A model generated the notes under the pieces. It was not told the origin of the DNA. It was given only the letters and a program-made list of their open reading frames with translations, and did not search any database. Of a stretch of 64,000 nucleotides of DNA, positions 7,810 through 16,332 are shown piece by piece. The DNA comes from Prauserella shujinwangii (GTDB taxonomy: Bacteria; Actinomycetota; Actinomycetes; Mycobacteriales; Pseudonocardiaceae): positions 1 to 64,000 of the forward strand of contig NZ_PVNH01000005.1 of the NCBI RefSeq assembly GCF_003001955.1, given 5' to 3'. Both the position numbers and the translations under genes were made by a program. Position 1 is the first letter of the stretch. Every line of letters starts with the position of its first letter.

Positions 7810-8807
7810 GCGACCCGGCACTCGTCGAGGTCGTCCGTTCCGGTTTCGTCGAGAGCGTGCACCACGGCGCGCTCGTGGTCACCCGCCCTGACGGGTCCGT
7901 GCGGGTCGCGGTGGGCGACGCCGCGCGCCCGGTGTTCCCGCGCTCGTCGACCAAGCCGCTACAGGCGCTCGGCATGCTCCGCGCGGGGCTGGACCTCGGC
8001 GATCGCGACCTCGCTCTGGTCTGCGCGTCGCACAGCGGCGAGCCCGCGCACGTCGGGCGGGCGCTGGCGATCCTGGACCGGGCCGGCCTCACCGCCGACC
8101 ACCTCGGCTGTCCCGCGGACTACCCGATGCACGAGGCGAGCAGGCTGGCGGCGATCCGGTCGTGGCACGGCCCGCGCCGGGCCGCGATGAACTGCTCCGG
8201 CAAGCACGCCGGGATGCTCGCGACCTGCGTCCGCAACGGCTGGCCGACCGCCGGCTACCTCGACCCCGCGCACAAGCTGCAGCTCGCGCTTGCCGACACG
8301 GTCGCCGAGCTGACCGGGGAACGCCTCGCGGCGACCGGGGTGGACGGCTGTGGGGCGCCGCTGTTCGCCTACTCGCTGACCGGGCTCGCCCGCGCGTTCG
8401 GCAGGCTGGTCACCGCCGCCGAGGGCAGCGCGGAACGCCGGGTGGCCGACGCCATGCGGGCGAACCCCTGGCTGGTGGCGGGCAGCGGCCGCGAGGACAC
8501 GCTGCTGATGGTCGCCGTCCCCGGGCTGCTCGCCAAGATCGGCGCGGAGGGCGTGCACGCCGTCGCCCTCCCGGACGGCACCGCGGTCGCCTGCAAGATC
8601 GCCGACGGGGCGGCCCGCGCCAGGGGGCCGGTGCTCGCCGAGGCGCTGCGAGCGCTGGGTGTGGCACCGGAGAACCCGGCCGCGGCCTCAGTGCTCGCCG
8701 GGCTGGGCAGCGGCCGGGGCCAGGTGCTCGGCGGCGGCGTCCCCGTCGGCGAGCTCCGCGCGACCGATCAGTTGAAGCGTTCCCTCGCCGCGATGTCGCC
8801 CCAGTAG
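7806..8807 (+). CDS. L-asparaginase II family (Rhizobium-type, pfam06089)
   Basis: 333 residues. Characteristic motifs are RSSTKPLQALG, VCASHSGEP, MNCSGKHAGMLATC and GVDGCGAPLFA, which define the thermolabile Rhizobium etli-like asparaginase family, unrelated to the E. coli AnsA/AnsB fold. It hydrolyses asparagine to aspartate and ammonia in the cytoplasm. It starts with GTG inside the rsiG stop (4-nt overlap), so the two are translationally coupled. Its last 40 nt overlap the convergent gene ending at 8768. Confidence 0.9.
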   Translation: MSDPALVEVVRSGFVESVHHGALVVTRPDGSVRVAVGDAARPVFPRSSTKPLQALGMLRAGLDLGDRDLALVCASHSGEPAHVGRALAILDRAGLTADHLGCPADYPMHEASRLAAIRSWHGPRRAAMNCSGKHAGMLATCVRNGWPTAGYLDPAHKLQLALADTVAELTGERLAATGVDGCGAPLFAYSLTGLARAFGRLVTAAEGSAERRVADAMRANPWLVAGSGREDTLLMVAVPGLLAKIGAEGVHAVALPDGTAVACKIADGAARARGPVLAEALRALGVAPENPAAASVLAGLGSGRGQVLGGGVPVGELRATDQLKRSLAAMSPQ

Positions 8808-9676
8808 TCACGCAGCTCCTGAAAGGACTCGGCGAGCTCCTCGATGTCGTCGTTACGCAGCGCTTCGACGACCCCGTGCACCTCGTCGGCCGACGTGTCG
8901 GTCTCCAGCATCGGGTCGGTCATCAGCTGCACGAGCCCGCCGTAGTCGAGTTCGACCGCGGACGCGTCGTGGAAGTTGTCGAGCCAGCGGGCCGTCTCGG
9001 CGAGCACCCGGGTCGGCCCCGACTCGCCGAACGCGTTCTCCACCAGCTGGTGCGCCTCCTCCAGCCGCCTGCGGGCGTCGGGCATGGCCACGCGCCAGGA
9101 GAGTTCGCGTTCCGGGTCGTGCGGGCCGGAGCCGAGCACGAGCCTGCGGGTGTCGGGTTCGACCAGGGAGAACCAGGGCAGCGGCACGGTCCACGAGGTG
9201 GACAGCACGTGCATCGCGGGCCTGCGCAGTGCGGACACGGCCGTGGCGGCGCGGGACCGCACGGTCTCCGCCGACAGTCCGCTCGCGTCGAGCACGGCGG
9301 CCCGCAACGCGGGCGGTGCCTCGCCGAGGAAGCCGACGAGCGCGGCGGCCGAGCGGGCGCGCAGCTCCAATGGGCACACGAGCGGGCCTGGCCCGACCTC
9401 GGTGGCCGCGTCCTCGACGGGCACGTCGCCCGGGTCGAGCACGAGCACGTCGGCCGTCCCCTCCGAGTGCGGGGAGCCGTCCGGACGGTCGCCCGGCAAC
9501 AGCCGGACCGGACTGCCCAGCTGTGACTTGAGCCACAGCAGGTGTTCTCGCTCGCCCGCGCGGGCTCGGGTCAGTTCGGCTCCCTCGACGGCGCGGACGA
9601 GCTGCTCGTCCGGGGGTTCACCGAACGCGGACAGCGGCTCGTACACCCTGAGGTAGGCGACGAAGGGACGCAGCAC
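8768..9676 (-). CDS. Conserved actinobacterial protein of unknown function
   Basis: 302 residues, soluble, acidic, with no signal peptide. Landmarks are LRPFVAYLRVYEPLSAF near the N-terminus, REHLLWLKSQ in the middle, and a C-terminal helical region (LVQLMTDPMLETDTSADEV, FQELRDYWGDIAARERFN). I do not recognise catalytic motifs. It resembles single-copy actinobacterial hypothetical proteins that pair convergently with asparaginase. The GTG start has CACGAT 6 nt upstream, possibly a weak leaderless promoter. The 3' end overlaps the asparaginase gene by 40 nt. Confidence 0.75.
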   Translation of the reverse strand: MLRPFVAYLRVYEPLSAFGEPPDEQLVRAVEGAELTRARAGEREHLLWLKSQLGSPVRLLPGDRPDGSPHSEGTADVLVLDPGDVPVEDAATEVGPGPLVCPLELRARSAAALVGFLGEAPPALRAAVLDASGLSAETVRSRAATAVSALRRPAMHVLSTSWTVPLPWFSLVEPDTRRLVLGSGPHDPERELSWRVAMPDARRRLEEAHQLVENAFGESGPTRVLAETARWLDNFHDASAVELDYGGLVQLMTDPMLETDTSADEVHGVVEALRNDDIEELAESFQELRDYWGDIAARERFN

Positions 9677-9884
9677 CCGAGAATCGTGGCACGTGACCGG
9701 TGCATCGTGAGCGCGGGCTGGTTCGAGCGCCGCCCCCGCGGGGATACTGTCACCGTTCGCACACCGTGCCGCGTCGCATCCGAGGCCTTCGACACGGTAC
9801 GGTGTTCAGAGGAAATAGTTGTCGAGACGACGCGGGGCCGCCGATTCCCCCGGCCGCCCCGCCCCTGTGCGAGGGGGTCGAGCC

Positions 9885-10070
9885 ATGGGGCGCGGCCGAG
9901 CTAAGGCCAAGCAGACGAAAGTGGCCCGGGAGCTCAAGTACAGCGTTCCCACCACGGACTTCGATGCGCTGCAGCGTGAGCTGTCGAGCAACTCCTCGAA
10001 CGACAGCCACGAGGACGAGGACCGGTACGAGGACCCGTACGACGACGGGTACGACGACTACCGCCGTTGA
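9885..10070 (+). CDS. DUF3073 small protein
   Basis: 61 residues. The N-terminus MGRGRAKAKQTKVARELKYS is very basic and highly conserved in actinobacteria; the C-terminus is a run of Asp, Glu and Tyr (DEDRYEDPYDDGYDDYRR). This is the Rv0810c family. The charge split suggests an RNA- or ribosome-binding head with an acidic tail, which is inference. A GAGGGGG ribosome site precedes the ATG. A strong terminator follows. Confidence 0.88.
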   Translation: MGRGRAKAKQTKVARELKYSVPTTDFDALQRELSSNSSNDSHEDEDRYEDPYDDGYDDYRR

Positions 10071-10080
10071 CAGGTGACGC

Positions 10081-10130
10081 GGAACGCGAGGGTGGGAGCC
10101 CGGTCAGGCCGGGATTCGCCCTCGCGTTCC
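10081..10130 (+). terminator. Hairpin terminator after DUF3073
   Basis: GGAACGCGAGGG (10081-10092) pairs perfectly with CCCTCGCGTTCC (10119-10130). A smaller CCCGG/CCGGG hairpin lies inside. CGCTTTG follows. Confidence 0.75.
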
Positions 10131-10172
10131 CGCTTTGTGCCCGGAAACCGGGCCGGTGAGTGAGGAGAGGTC

Positions 10173-11036
10173 GTGGCGGAGCGGATCCAGCGGGTCGGTG
10201 TGGTCGGTGCGGGGCTGATGGGCTCCGGTATCGCCGAGGTGCACGCGCGCGCGGGCCTGGACGTCGTGGTCAGCGAGGTCAACCGGCCCGCGCTGGACGC
10301 GGGCCGGGCCCGGATCGAGAAGTCCCTGCAGCGCGGGGTGCGCAGCGGCAAGCTCAGCCAGGACGACGCCGACGCGGCGCTCGCCCGGCTGACCTTCACC
10401 ACCGAGCAGGAGGCGTTCGCCGACCGCGACCTGGTCGTGGAGGCCGTCCTCGAGCAGGAGCAGGCCAAGGTGGACGTCTTCCGCTCGCTGGACAAGATCG
10501 TCGATCGGCCCGACGCGATCCTCGCGTCGAACACCTCCTCCATCCCGATCATGAAGCTCGGGATGGCGACCGAGCGGCCGCAGCAGGTCGTGGGCGTCCA
10601 CTTCTTCAACCCGGTTCCCGTGCTCCCGCTCGTGGAACTGGTGCCCTCGCTGCTCACGGACGAGGAGACGGTCCGGCGCACCGACGAGCACGTGACCGGC
10701 GCGCTGGGCAAGACCGTCATCCGCTCGCAGGACCGGGCCGGGTTCATCGTCAACGCGCTGCTGGTGCCGTACCTGCTGTCCGCGATCCGGATGTTCGAGT
10801 CGGGCTTCGCGTCCGCCGAGGACATCGACCGCGGCATGGAGCTGGGCACGGCCCACCCGATGGGCCCGCTGCGGCTGGCCGATCTCATCGGCCTGGACAC
10901 CATCAAGGCGATCGCCGACTCCATGTACGCCGAGTTCAAGGAGCAGCTGTACTCCTCGCCACCGCTGCTGCTGCGGATGGTGGACGCGGGGCTGCTCGGC
11001 AAGAAGACCGGGCGGGGTTTCTACAGCTACGGCTGA
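10173..11036 (+). CDS. 3-hydroxybutyryl-CoA / 3-hydroxyacyl-CoA dehydrogenase
   Basis: 287 residues. The Rossmann motif GVVGAGLMGSGIAEV opens the protein, and the catalytic His lies in GVHFFNPVPVLPLVELV with Glu in this strand. The C-terminal domain has NALLVPYLLSAIRMFESG and DLIGLDTIKAIADSMY, ending with the family signature KTGRGFYSYG. It oxidises (S)-3-hydroxyacyl-CoA with NAD(P) in fatty-acid or butanoate metabolism; relatives are FadB2 and Hbd. The GTG start has a GAGGAG ribosome site and is clear because the protein begins as the family does. Confidence 0.92.
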   Translation: MAERIQRVGVVGAGLMGSGIAEVHARAGLDVVVSEVNRPALDAGRARIEKSLQRGVRSGKLSQDDADAALARLTFTTEQEAFADRDLVVEAVLEQEQAKVDVFRSLDKIVDRPDAILASNTSSIPIMKLGMATERPQQVVGVHFFNPVPVLPLVELVPSLLTDEETVRRTDEHVTGALGKTVIRSQDRAGFIVNALLVPYLLSAIRMFESGFASAEDIDRGMELGTAHPMGPLRLADLIGLDTIKAIADSMYAEFKEQLYSSPPLLLRMVDAGLLGKKTGRGFYSYG

Positions 11037-11057
11037 GCTCCGCCTACGCTGCTCGGC

Positions 11058-11951
11058 GTGGACGACGCGCTTCGGGTGGGACTGGTCGGTGCGGGTTCGT
11101 GGGCCAGGACGGTGCACGCGCCCGGCCTCACCGAGCATCCGGGTACCTCGCTGACCTCGGTGTGGACCCGCCGGCCGGAGGTCGCGGCGGCACTCGCCGA
11201 CGAGCACGGGGCGCGCGCGTGCGCGACGTTCGACGAGCTGGTCGACGAGGTGGACGCCGTGGCGCTCGCGGTGCCGCCCGGCGTGCAGGCCGACCTGGCC
11301 GTCCGCGCCGCGCGGGCGGGCAGGCACCTGATCCTGGAGAAGCCACTGGCCTCCGACGTGGCGGGGGCCGAGCGCGTCGCCGAGGCCGTCCGGGACGCCG
11401 ATGTCGTCGCACTCATGCTGCTGACGATGCGCTACGCGCTGCCGACCCGCGAGTGGCTGGCCGACGTGACCGCCGCCGGCGGGTGGCGCGGCGGGAGCGC
11501 CCGCTGGCTGTCCGGGGCGCTGCTCGGCGAGAGGTACGGCGGATCGTCGTGGCGGCACACCGAGGGCGCGCTCGCGGACATCGGGCCGCACGCGTTCGAC
11601 CTGCTCGACGCCGCGCTCGGCGAGATCACGGGCGTGCTCGCGGCGCACCGCGGCGACGGCGACGTGTGGCACGTGCTGCTCGCGCACGCGGGCGGGGCGA
11701 CGAGCACGGCCGCGCTGTCGCTGCGGCTGCCGGTGCGGCCGACCGTCGTGGAGTTCGCCGTCTACGGCGAGGGCGGCTACCGGACCCTCGGCCGCAGGCC
11801 GGGTGCGGCCGCCGAGTCGTACACCGCGCTGCTCGACGACTTCGCCGCGATGGTCGCCAGTGGCACCCGCACGCACCCCTGCGATGTGTGGCGCGGGGTG
11901 CACCTGCAGCGGGTGATCGCCGAGTGCGTCCGCCTCGCCGACGGGCAGTGA
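11058..11951 (+). CDS. Gfo/Idh/MocA family oxidoreductase
   Basis: 297 residues. The NAD(P)-binding motif GLVGAGSWARTVHAPGL is N-terminal; EKPLASDVAGAERVAEA holds the conserved EKP of the family. GGSSWRHTEGALADIGPHAFD contains the D-x-G-x-H-x-x-D catalytic region. The substrate is probably a sugar or inositol-like polyol but cannot be named. TACGCT at 11045-11050 stands 7 nt before the GTG, so the mRNA is probably leaderless. Confidence 0.88.
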   Translation: MDDALRVGLVGAGSWARTVHAPGLTEHPGTSLTSVWTRRPEVAAALADEHGARACATFDELVDEVDAVALAVPPGVQADLAVRAARAGRHLILEKPLASDVAGAERVAEAVRDADVVALMLLTMRYALPTREWLADVTAAGGWRGGSARWLSGALLGERYGGSSWRHTEGALADIGPHAFDLLDAALGEITGVLAAHRGDGDVWHVLLAHAGGATSTAALSLRLPVRPTVVEFAVYGEGGYRTLGRRPGAAAESYTALLDDFAAMVASGTRTHPCDVWRGVHLQRVIAECVRLADGQ

Positions 11952-11961
11952 GGCGGTCGCC

Positions 11962-12645
11962 GTGCTGCGGGTGCTCGTCGTGGACGACGACTTCATGGTG
12001 GCCCGGGTGCACAGCGGCTACGTCGAGCGCACGCCGGGCTGTGCTGTCGTCGGTACCGCCCACACGGGCGCGGAGGCGCTGCGGGCCGTCCGGGACCTGC
12101 GGCCCGACCTGGTTCTGCTCGACGTCTACCTGCCCGACCTCGACGGCCTGACCGTGCTCAGGAAGCTGCGGGCCGACGTGTCCACGGTGGACACCGACGT
12201 CATCGTGATCACGGCGGCCCGGGACGTGGAGACCATTCGCGGCGCGATGCGCGGCGGTGCGCTGCACTACCTCATCAAGCCGTTCTCGTACCCCGCGCTG
12301 CGCGAGCAGCTGGAACACGTCACCGCGCTGCGCGCCAAGCTGGCCCGGCTGTCCGAGCGGCCGTCGGCGGAACAGGGCGACGTCGACGACGTGTTCGGAG
12401 CGCGGTCGCGGGCGAAGGACGCGCTGCCGAAGGGCCTCACCGAGCCGACGGCGGCCCTCGTGCGGCAGGCACTGCTGGAACATCCGGACGGGCTTTCCGC
12501 CAGCGAGTGCGCCCGCGTCACCGAGCTGTCGCGGCCCAGCGCGCGCCGCTATCTGGAGCACTTCGTCGAGGCGGGCCAGGCCGAGGTCAAGCTGCGGTAC
12601 GGCAGCGCGGGGCGGCCCGAGCGGCAGTACCACTGGCGCGGCTGA
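11962..12645 (+). CDS. CitB/DcuR-family response regulator
   Basis: 227 residues. The receiver domain has the acidic pair VVDDD, phospho-acceptor Asp in LVLLDVYLPDLDG, Thr in VITAARD and Lys in HYLIKPFSY. The output domain is a helix-turn-helix of the CitT/DcuR kind (GLSASECARVTELSRPSARRYL). Such regulators usually respond to C4-dicarboxylates or citrate through a membrane kinase, but no kinase adjoins this gene. It begins 10 nt after the oxidoreductase and may be co-transcribed. Confidence 0.87.
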   Translation: MLRVLVVDDDFMVARVHSGYVERTPGCAVVGTAHTGAEALRAVRDLRPDLVLLDVYLPDLDGLTVLRKLRADVSTVDTDVIVITAARDVETIRGAMRGGALHYLIKPFSYPALREQLEHVTALRAKLARLSERPSAEQGDVDDVFGARSRAKDALPKGLTEPTAALVRQALLEHPDGLSASECARVTELSRPSARRYLEHFVEAGQAEVKLRYGSAGRPERQYHWRG

Positions 12646-12830
12646 CCGGCCCGGCGCGCCACGCCGGGGCCGAGCGGAGATCACCGGAAAGTGCGCCCCG
12701 TTTCCTGGTGCGGCGTTCCGGTTCCGATGCGAAGGTGATCTTGGGAGTCGTCAGAGGTCGCGCGGAAGGGGCGCCGCGCGGCGGGAATTTCGTCCTGCCC
12801 GCGTGACCTCGCCGCCGGGGAGGATTTCGC

Positions 12831-13448
12831 GTGGATTCCATGCTGCGCGCTTTCGGAGTGCTGATTCCGATCGCGGTCATGTCCGTGCCGTTCGCCGTGG
12901 TCGCCTGGCGGCTGCTCCGGCGCCGACGGAGCCGGACCAGACCGCTGAGCGAGGCGTCGGCCACCGCCGCGCTGGACGTGGCCATCGTGACGATCGCCGG
13001 GCTGGTCGTGGCCCTGGTCGCGCTACCGGTGCCCGGACCGGGCGGCGTGCACCCGGTGCCGGGCACGGACCTGGCGACCGCGCTCGCGAACGGCGGGTCG
13101 TTCCTGCAGGTCACCGGCAACGTCCTGCTCCTGCTTCCGCTCGGTGCGCTGCTGCCCGCGCGGTGGCCGTGGTGGCGGCCGCTGCGCCGCACGACCGGTG
13201 CGGCGCTGTCGGCTTCGATCGCCATCGAACTGGCGCAGTACCTGTTCGCGGCGGGCCGGGTGGCGTCGACCGACGACGTGCTGCTCAACACGGTCGGCGC
13301 GGCGGCGGGGGTCACCCTCGTCCGGTCGGGCGCGGGCCTGCGCTGGTACCCGCGGCCGCTGCGCCTGGCCCGCAGCCTGCCGGTACTGGACACCCGCTAC
13401 TCCACCCGGATACCCGTTCCGGACCCCGTCGGCAGGACGGCGAAGTAG
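12831..13448 (+). CDS. VanZ-family membrane protein
   Basis: 205 residues with about five membrane segments. VanZ motifs are GNVLLLLPLGALLP, then SASIAIELAQYLFAAGRVASTDDVLLNTVGAAAG (quoted here as landmarks; the key residues are E, Q, R, D and N). Members include the teicoplanin-resistance protein VanZ, but most have unknown roles. The GTG start has a GGGGAGGA ribosome site. It converges on the M20 hydrolase gene, with 7 nt between stops. Confidence 0.85.
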   Translation: MDSMLRAFGVLIPIAVMSVPFAVVAWRLLRRRRSRTRPLSEASATAALDVAIVTIAGLVVALVALPVPGPGGVHPVPGTDLATALANGGSFLQVTGNVLLLLPLGALLPARWPWWRPLRRTTGAALSASIAIELAQYLFAAGRVASTDDVLLNTVGAAAGVTLVRSGAGLRWYPRPLRLARSLPVLDTRYSTRIPVPDPVGRTAK

Positions 13449-13455
13449 GCCGGGG

Positions 13456-14778
13456 TCAGCTGAAGTAGTTCGGCACGTCCAGCGCGCCGCCCGCCCGTTC
13501 GAACTCCTCGTGCACGGCGAGGCGCAGGTCCGCGTCGGCGAGGTAGTCGGCCGCCGTGAGGGCGAGCCCCAGCGCCCCGTCGGCCACGGCCCGGTCGCCT
13601 GCCTCCGAACCGGCCGCGGTGGCGAAGTCGATGGTGTGCAGGGCCACCGTCGGCCCGGACACCGCGATCATCGGGTGGATGGCAGGCATGCGGTAGCTGA
13701 GGTTGCCGAGGTCGGTCGACCCGGTGAGGAACTCGGGCACCACACCGGGCGGCAGCGGGGTGCGCCCGCACCGCCGCTGGTTGACCGACCAGCGCTCGAC
13801 GAGGGCCTGGTTGTGCCGGATCGGCAGGTACGGCGGCTGCTCGTCCCACTCGAGTTCCACGCCGCAGCCGGTCTGCTCGGCCGCGCCGCGGGCGATGGCG
13901 GCCATCCTCCCCGCCAGGTCGCGCAGGGTCTCCGGTCGCATCGAGCGCAGGTAGAACAGCACGGCGGCGCGGTCGGGCACCACGTTGGGCCGCGACCCGC
14001 CGTCGGTGAACACGCCGTGCACGCGGTCCCCCGGCGGCAGATGCTGGCGCAGCGCGGCGACGCCCTGGTAGGCGCTGACCGCGGCGTCGAGGGCGTTGCG
14101 GCCCATGAACGGCTGCGCGGAGGCGTGCGCGCTGACTCCGTGGAAGATCATCTCCAGCTGCCTGCGGCCGAGGAACGGGTGCATGGCGACGTCATGGCTG
14201 AACGGATGCAGCATCACCACCGCGTCGACGTCGGCGAAGACGCCCGCCCGGGCCAGCGTCTCCTTGCCGCCACCGCCCTCCTCGGCCGGGGTGCCGACGA
14301 GCGAGACACGCCCGCCCGTCTCGCCCACCACGGCCGCGGCGCCGAGGAACCCGCCGACGGCCGCCGCGCAGATGATGTTGTGCCCGCACGCGTGCCCGAT
14401 CCCCGGCAGGGCGTCGTACTCGGCGAGCACCGCGACGTGCGGCGCACCGCTGCCCGCCGTCGCGAGCAGGGCCGTGTCCAGTCCGCCGACCCCCACCGTC
14501 GCCGCATGCCCGCCTGCCTCCAGCGACGCGGCGACCGCACGGACCGAGCGGTGCTCGGTGAACCCCGTCTCGGGATGCGCGTGCAGGTCGCGGCTGAGCG
14601 CGACCAGGTCGGAGCGGTGCCCGGCCACCGCCGCCTCGACCCGGTCGCGCACCGGTGCGGGCGCACCGGCGAACGGGGAGGTCAGCGGCTCGGCGCGGTC
14701 GACGGCGGCCGCGGTGGCGGCGGTGAGGTCGCGCAGGTAGGAGTCGTCGGGGGGCAGCGGTTCGGTCACGCCCGGCAC
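13456..14778 (-). CDS. M20D-family amidohydrolase / peptidase
   Basis: 440 residues. The metal-binding motifs of M20D enzymes are present: DLHAHPETGFTEHRSV, AEYDALPGIGHACGHNI, GTPAEEGGGGKETL and HPFSHDVAMHP. The dimerisation domain follows (MIFHGVSAHASAQPFMGRNALDA). It is related to p-aminobenzoyl-glutamate hydrolase AbgB and IAA-amino-acid hydrolases; the substrate is an N-acyl or peptide amide. There are two in-frame GTG starts (14778 and 14769). Confidence 0.85.
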   Translation of the reverse strand: MPGVTEPLPPDDSYLRDLTAATAAAVDRAEPLTSPFAGAPAPVRDRVEAAVAGHRSDLVALSRDLHAHPETGFTEHRSVRAVAASLEAGGHAATVGVGGLDTALLATAGSGAPHVAVLAEYDALPGIGHACGHNIICAAAVGGFLGAAAVVGETGGRVSLVGTPAEEGGGGKETLARAGVFADVDAVVMLHPFSHDVAMHPFLGRRQLEMIFHGVSAHASAQPFMGRNALDAAVSAYQGVAALRQHLPPGDRVHGVFTDGGSRPNVVPDRAAVLFYLRSMRPETLRDLAGRMAAIARGAAEQTGCGVELEWDEQPPYLPIRHNQALVERWSVNQRRCGRTPLPPGVVPEFLTGSTDLGNLSYRMPAIHPMIAVSGPTVALHTIDFATAAGSEAGDRAVADGALGLALTAADYLADADLRLAVHEEFERAGGALDVPNYFS

Positions 14779-14808
14779 CCTACCCAGTTCCGGTGCGGCG
14801 GAAGCGGC

Positions 14809-15252
14809 TCAACCGGACCTGTCGTCGAAGCCGCGCCTGCCGCGTTTGACCTCGCCCCGGCGCTTCTTCTCGGCGATCCTGCGCTCCTTCGCGCCCCGGC
14901 TCGGCTTCGTCGGACGGCGGCGCGGTGGCGGCGGGGCCGCGGCGGCGCGCAGCACGGCGGCGAGCCGCTCGCGGGCGGCCTCCCGGTTGGCGAGCTGCGC
15001 CCGGTGCTCGCTGGCCGTGATCGTGAGCACGCCCCTGGTGAGCCTGCCAGAGAGCCGGTCGAGCAGCCGTTCCCGCAGATCCTCGGGCACCGAGGGGGAG
15101 CGGGCCACGTCGAACGAGAGCTCCACCCGTGACGACGTGGTGTTCACGCCCTGCCCGCCGGGCCCCGACGACCGGGAGAACCGCTCGACGAGTTCGGCGT
15201 CCGGGATCACCAGACGCGAGGTGACCCTGAGGTCAGAACCTGGGGTGGTCAC
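14809..15252 (-). CDS. arfB: ArfB alternative ribosome-rescue peptidyl-tRNA hydrolase
   Basis: 147 residues. The catalytic GGQ is residues 32-34 in RSSGPGGQGVNTTSSRVEL. The C-terminal tail is extremely basic (KERRIAEKKRRGEVKRGRRG), as required to enter the empty mRNA channel. It releases nascent chains from ribosomes stalled without a stop codon. The GTG at 15252 aligns with the E. coli ArfB N-terminus (VTSRLVIPDAEL region) and overlaps the 3' end of purM by 20 nt; GTG at 15210 would give a shorter form lacking the first strand. Confidence 0.85.
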   Translation of the reverse strand: MTTPGSDLRVTSRLVIPDAELVERFSRSSGPGGQGVNTTSSRVELSFDVARSPSVPEDLRERLLDRLSGRLTRGVLTITASEHRAQLANREAARERLAAVLRAAAAPPPPRRRPTKPSRGAKERRIAEKKRRGEVKRGRRGFDDRSG

Positions 15253-16303
15253 CGGAGAGGATGGCGCGGGGGCCGTCGGGGTCCTCCGCGGGCCGGACGT
15301 CACCGAGGACCCACGCGGGCACGTGCCGTGCGGTGAGCACGGCGAGGGTCCGGTCGACGTCCTCGGGAGACACCACGGCGACCATGCCGACGCCCATGTT
15401 GAAGGTGCGTTCCATCTCGGCCCGCTCAATCCGCCCGCGCTGCGCGAGCAGCGCGAACAGCGGCGCGGGCGTCCAGGTGCCGCGTTCCAGGTGCGCGGTC
15501 AGGCCACGCGGCATGACGCGGGCCAGGTTGGCCTCGAGACCGCCACCGGTGATGTGCGCGAACGTGCGCACGTCCGCCTCGGCGACCAGCGCGAGGCAGT
15601 CCTTCGCGTACACGCGGGTGGGTTCGAGCAGTTCCTCGCCGAGCGTGCGGCCGAACTCCTCGACGTGCCCGCCCAGCGGCATCCGGGCGATGTCCAGCAG
15701 CACGTGCCTGGCCAGCGAGTAGCCGTTGGAATGCAGCCCGGTGGAGCCCAGCGCGATCACCACGTCGCCGGGCCGGACGCGGTCGGGGCCGAGCACGTCG
15801 GCGGCCTCGACCACACCCACCCCGGTGGCCGAGATGTCGTAGTCGTGCTCGCCCATCAGCCCGGGATGCTCGGCGGTCTCCCCGCCGAGCAGCGCGCAGC
15901 CGGCCTGGACACAGCCCTCGGCGATGCCCTCCACGATCGCCGCGATCCGCTCGGGCACCACCTTGCCGACGGCGATGTAGTCCTGGAGGAACAGCGGCTC
16001 GGCTCCGGTGACCACCAGGTCGTCCACCACCATCGCGACCAGGTCGATGCCCACCGTGTCGTGCTTGTCGAGCGCCTTGGCGATCGCGATCTTGGTGCCG
16101 ACGCCGTCCGTGGACGAGGCCAGCACCGGCTCCTTCCAGCGGTCGAGCTTCAGCGAGAACAGCCCGGCGAAACCACCGACACCACCGAGCACCTCCGGGC
16201 GGGAAGCACGTTCGGCGTGGGGCTTGAGCAGCTCGACGGCGTGGTCCCCGGCATCGATGTCGACTCCGGCAGCGGCGTACGTAGCGCTCGTGGACTCACT
16301 CAC
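15233..16303 (-). CDS. purM: Phosphoribosylformylglycinamidine cyclo-ligase (AIR synthetase)
   Basis: 356 residues, full length. It catalyses ATP-dependent closure of FGAM to aminoimidazole ribotide, step five of purine synthesis. Motifs are TYAAAGVDIDAGDHAVELL at the N-terminus, ASSTDGVGTKIAIA (substrate and Mg), AMVVDDLVVTGAEPLF and GCALLGGETAEHPG. The GTG at 16303 starts the conserved segment and has a GGATGGAG ribosome site. It lies 29 nt downstream of purF, so the two form an operon, with arfB overlapping behind. Confidence 0.95.
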   Translation of the reverse strand: MSESTSATYAAAGVDIDAGDHAVELLKPHAERASRPEVLGGVGGFAGLFSLKLDRWKEPVLASSTDGVGTKIAIAKALDKHDTVGIDLVAMVVDDLVVTGAEPLFLQDYIAVGKVVPERIAAIVEGIAEGCVQAGCALLGGETAEHPGLMGEHDYDISATGVGVVEAADVLGPDRVRPGDVVIALGSTGLHSNGYSLARHVLLDIARMPLGGHVEEFGRTLGEELLEPTRVYAKDCLALVAEADVRTFAHITGGGLEANLARVMPRGLTAHLERGTWTPAPLFALLAQRGRIERAEMERTFNMGVGMVAVVSPEDVDRTLAVLTARHVPAWVLGDVRPAEDPDGPRAILSGDHPRF

Positions 16304-16332
16304 GAAGCGGACTCCATCCTCGGCTGGAACGG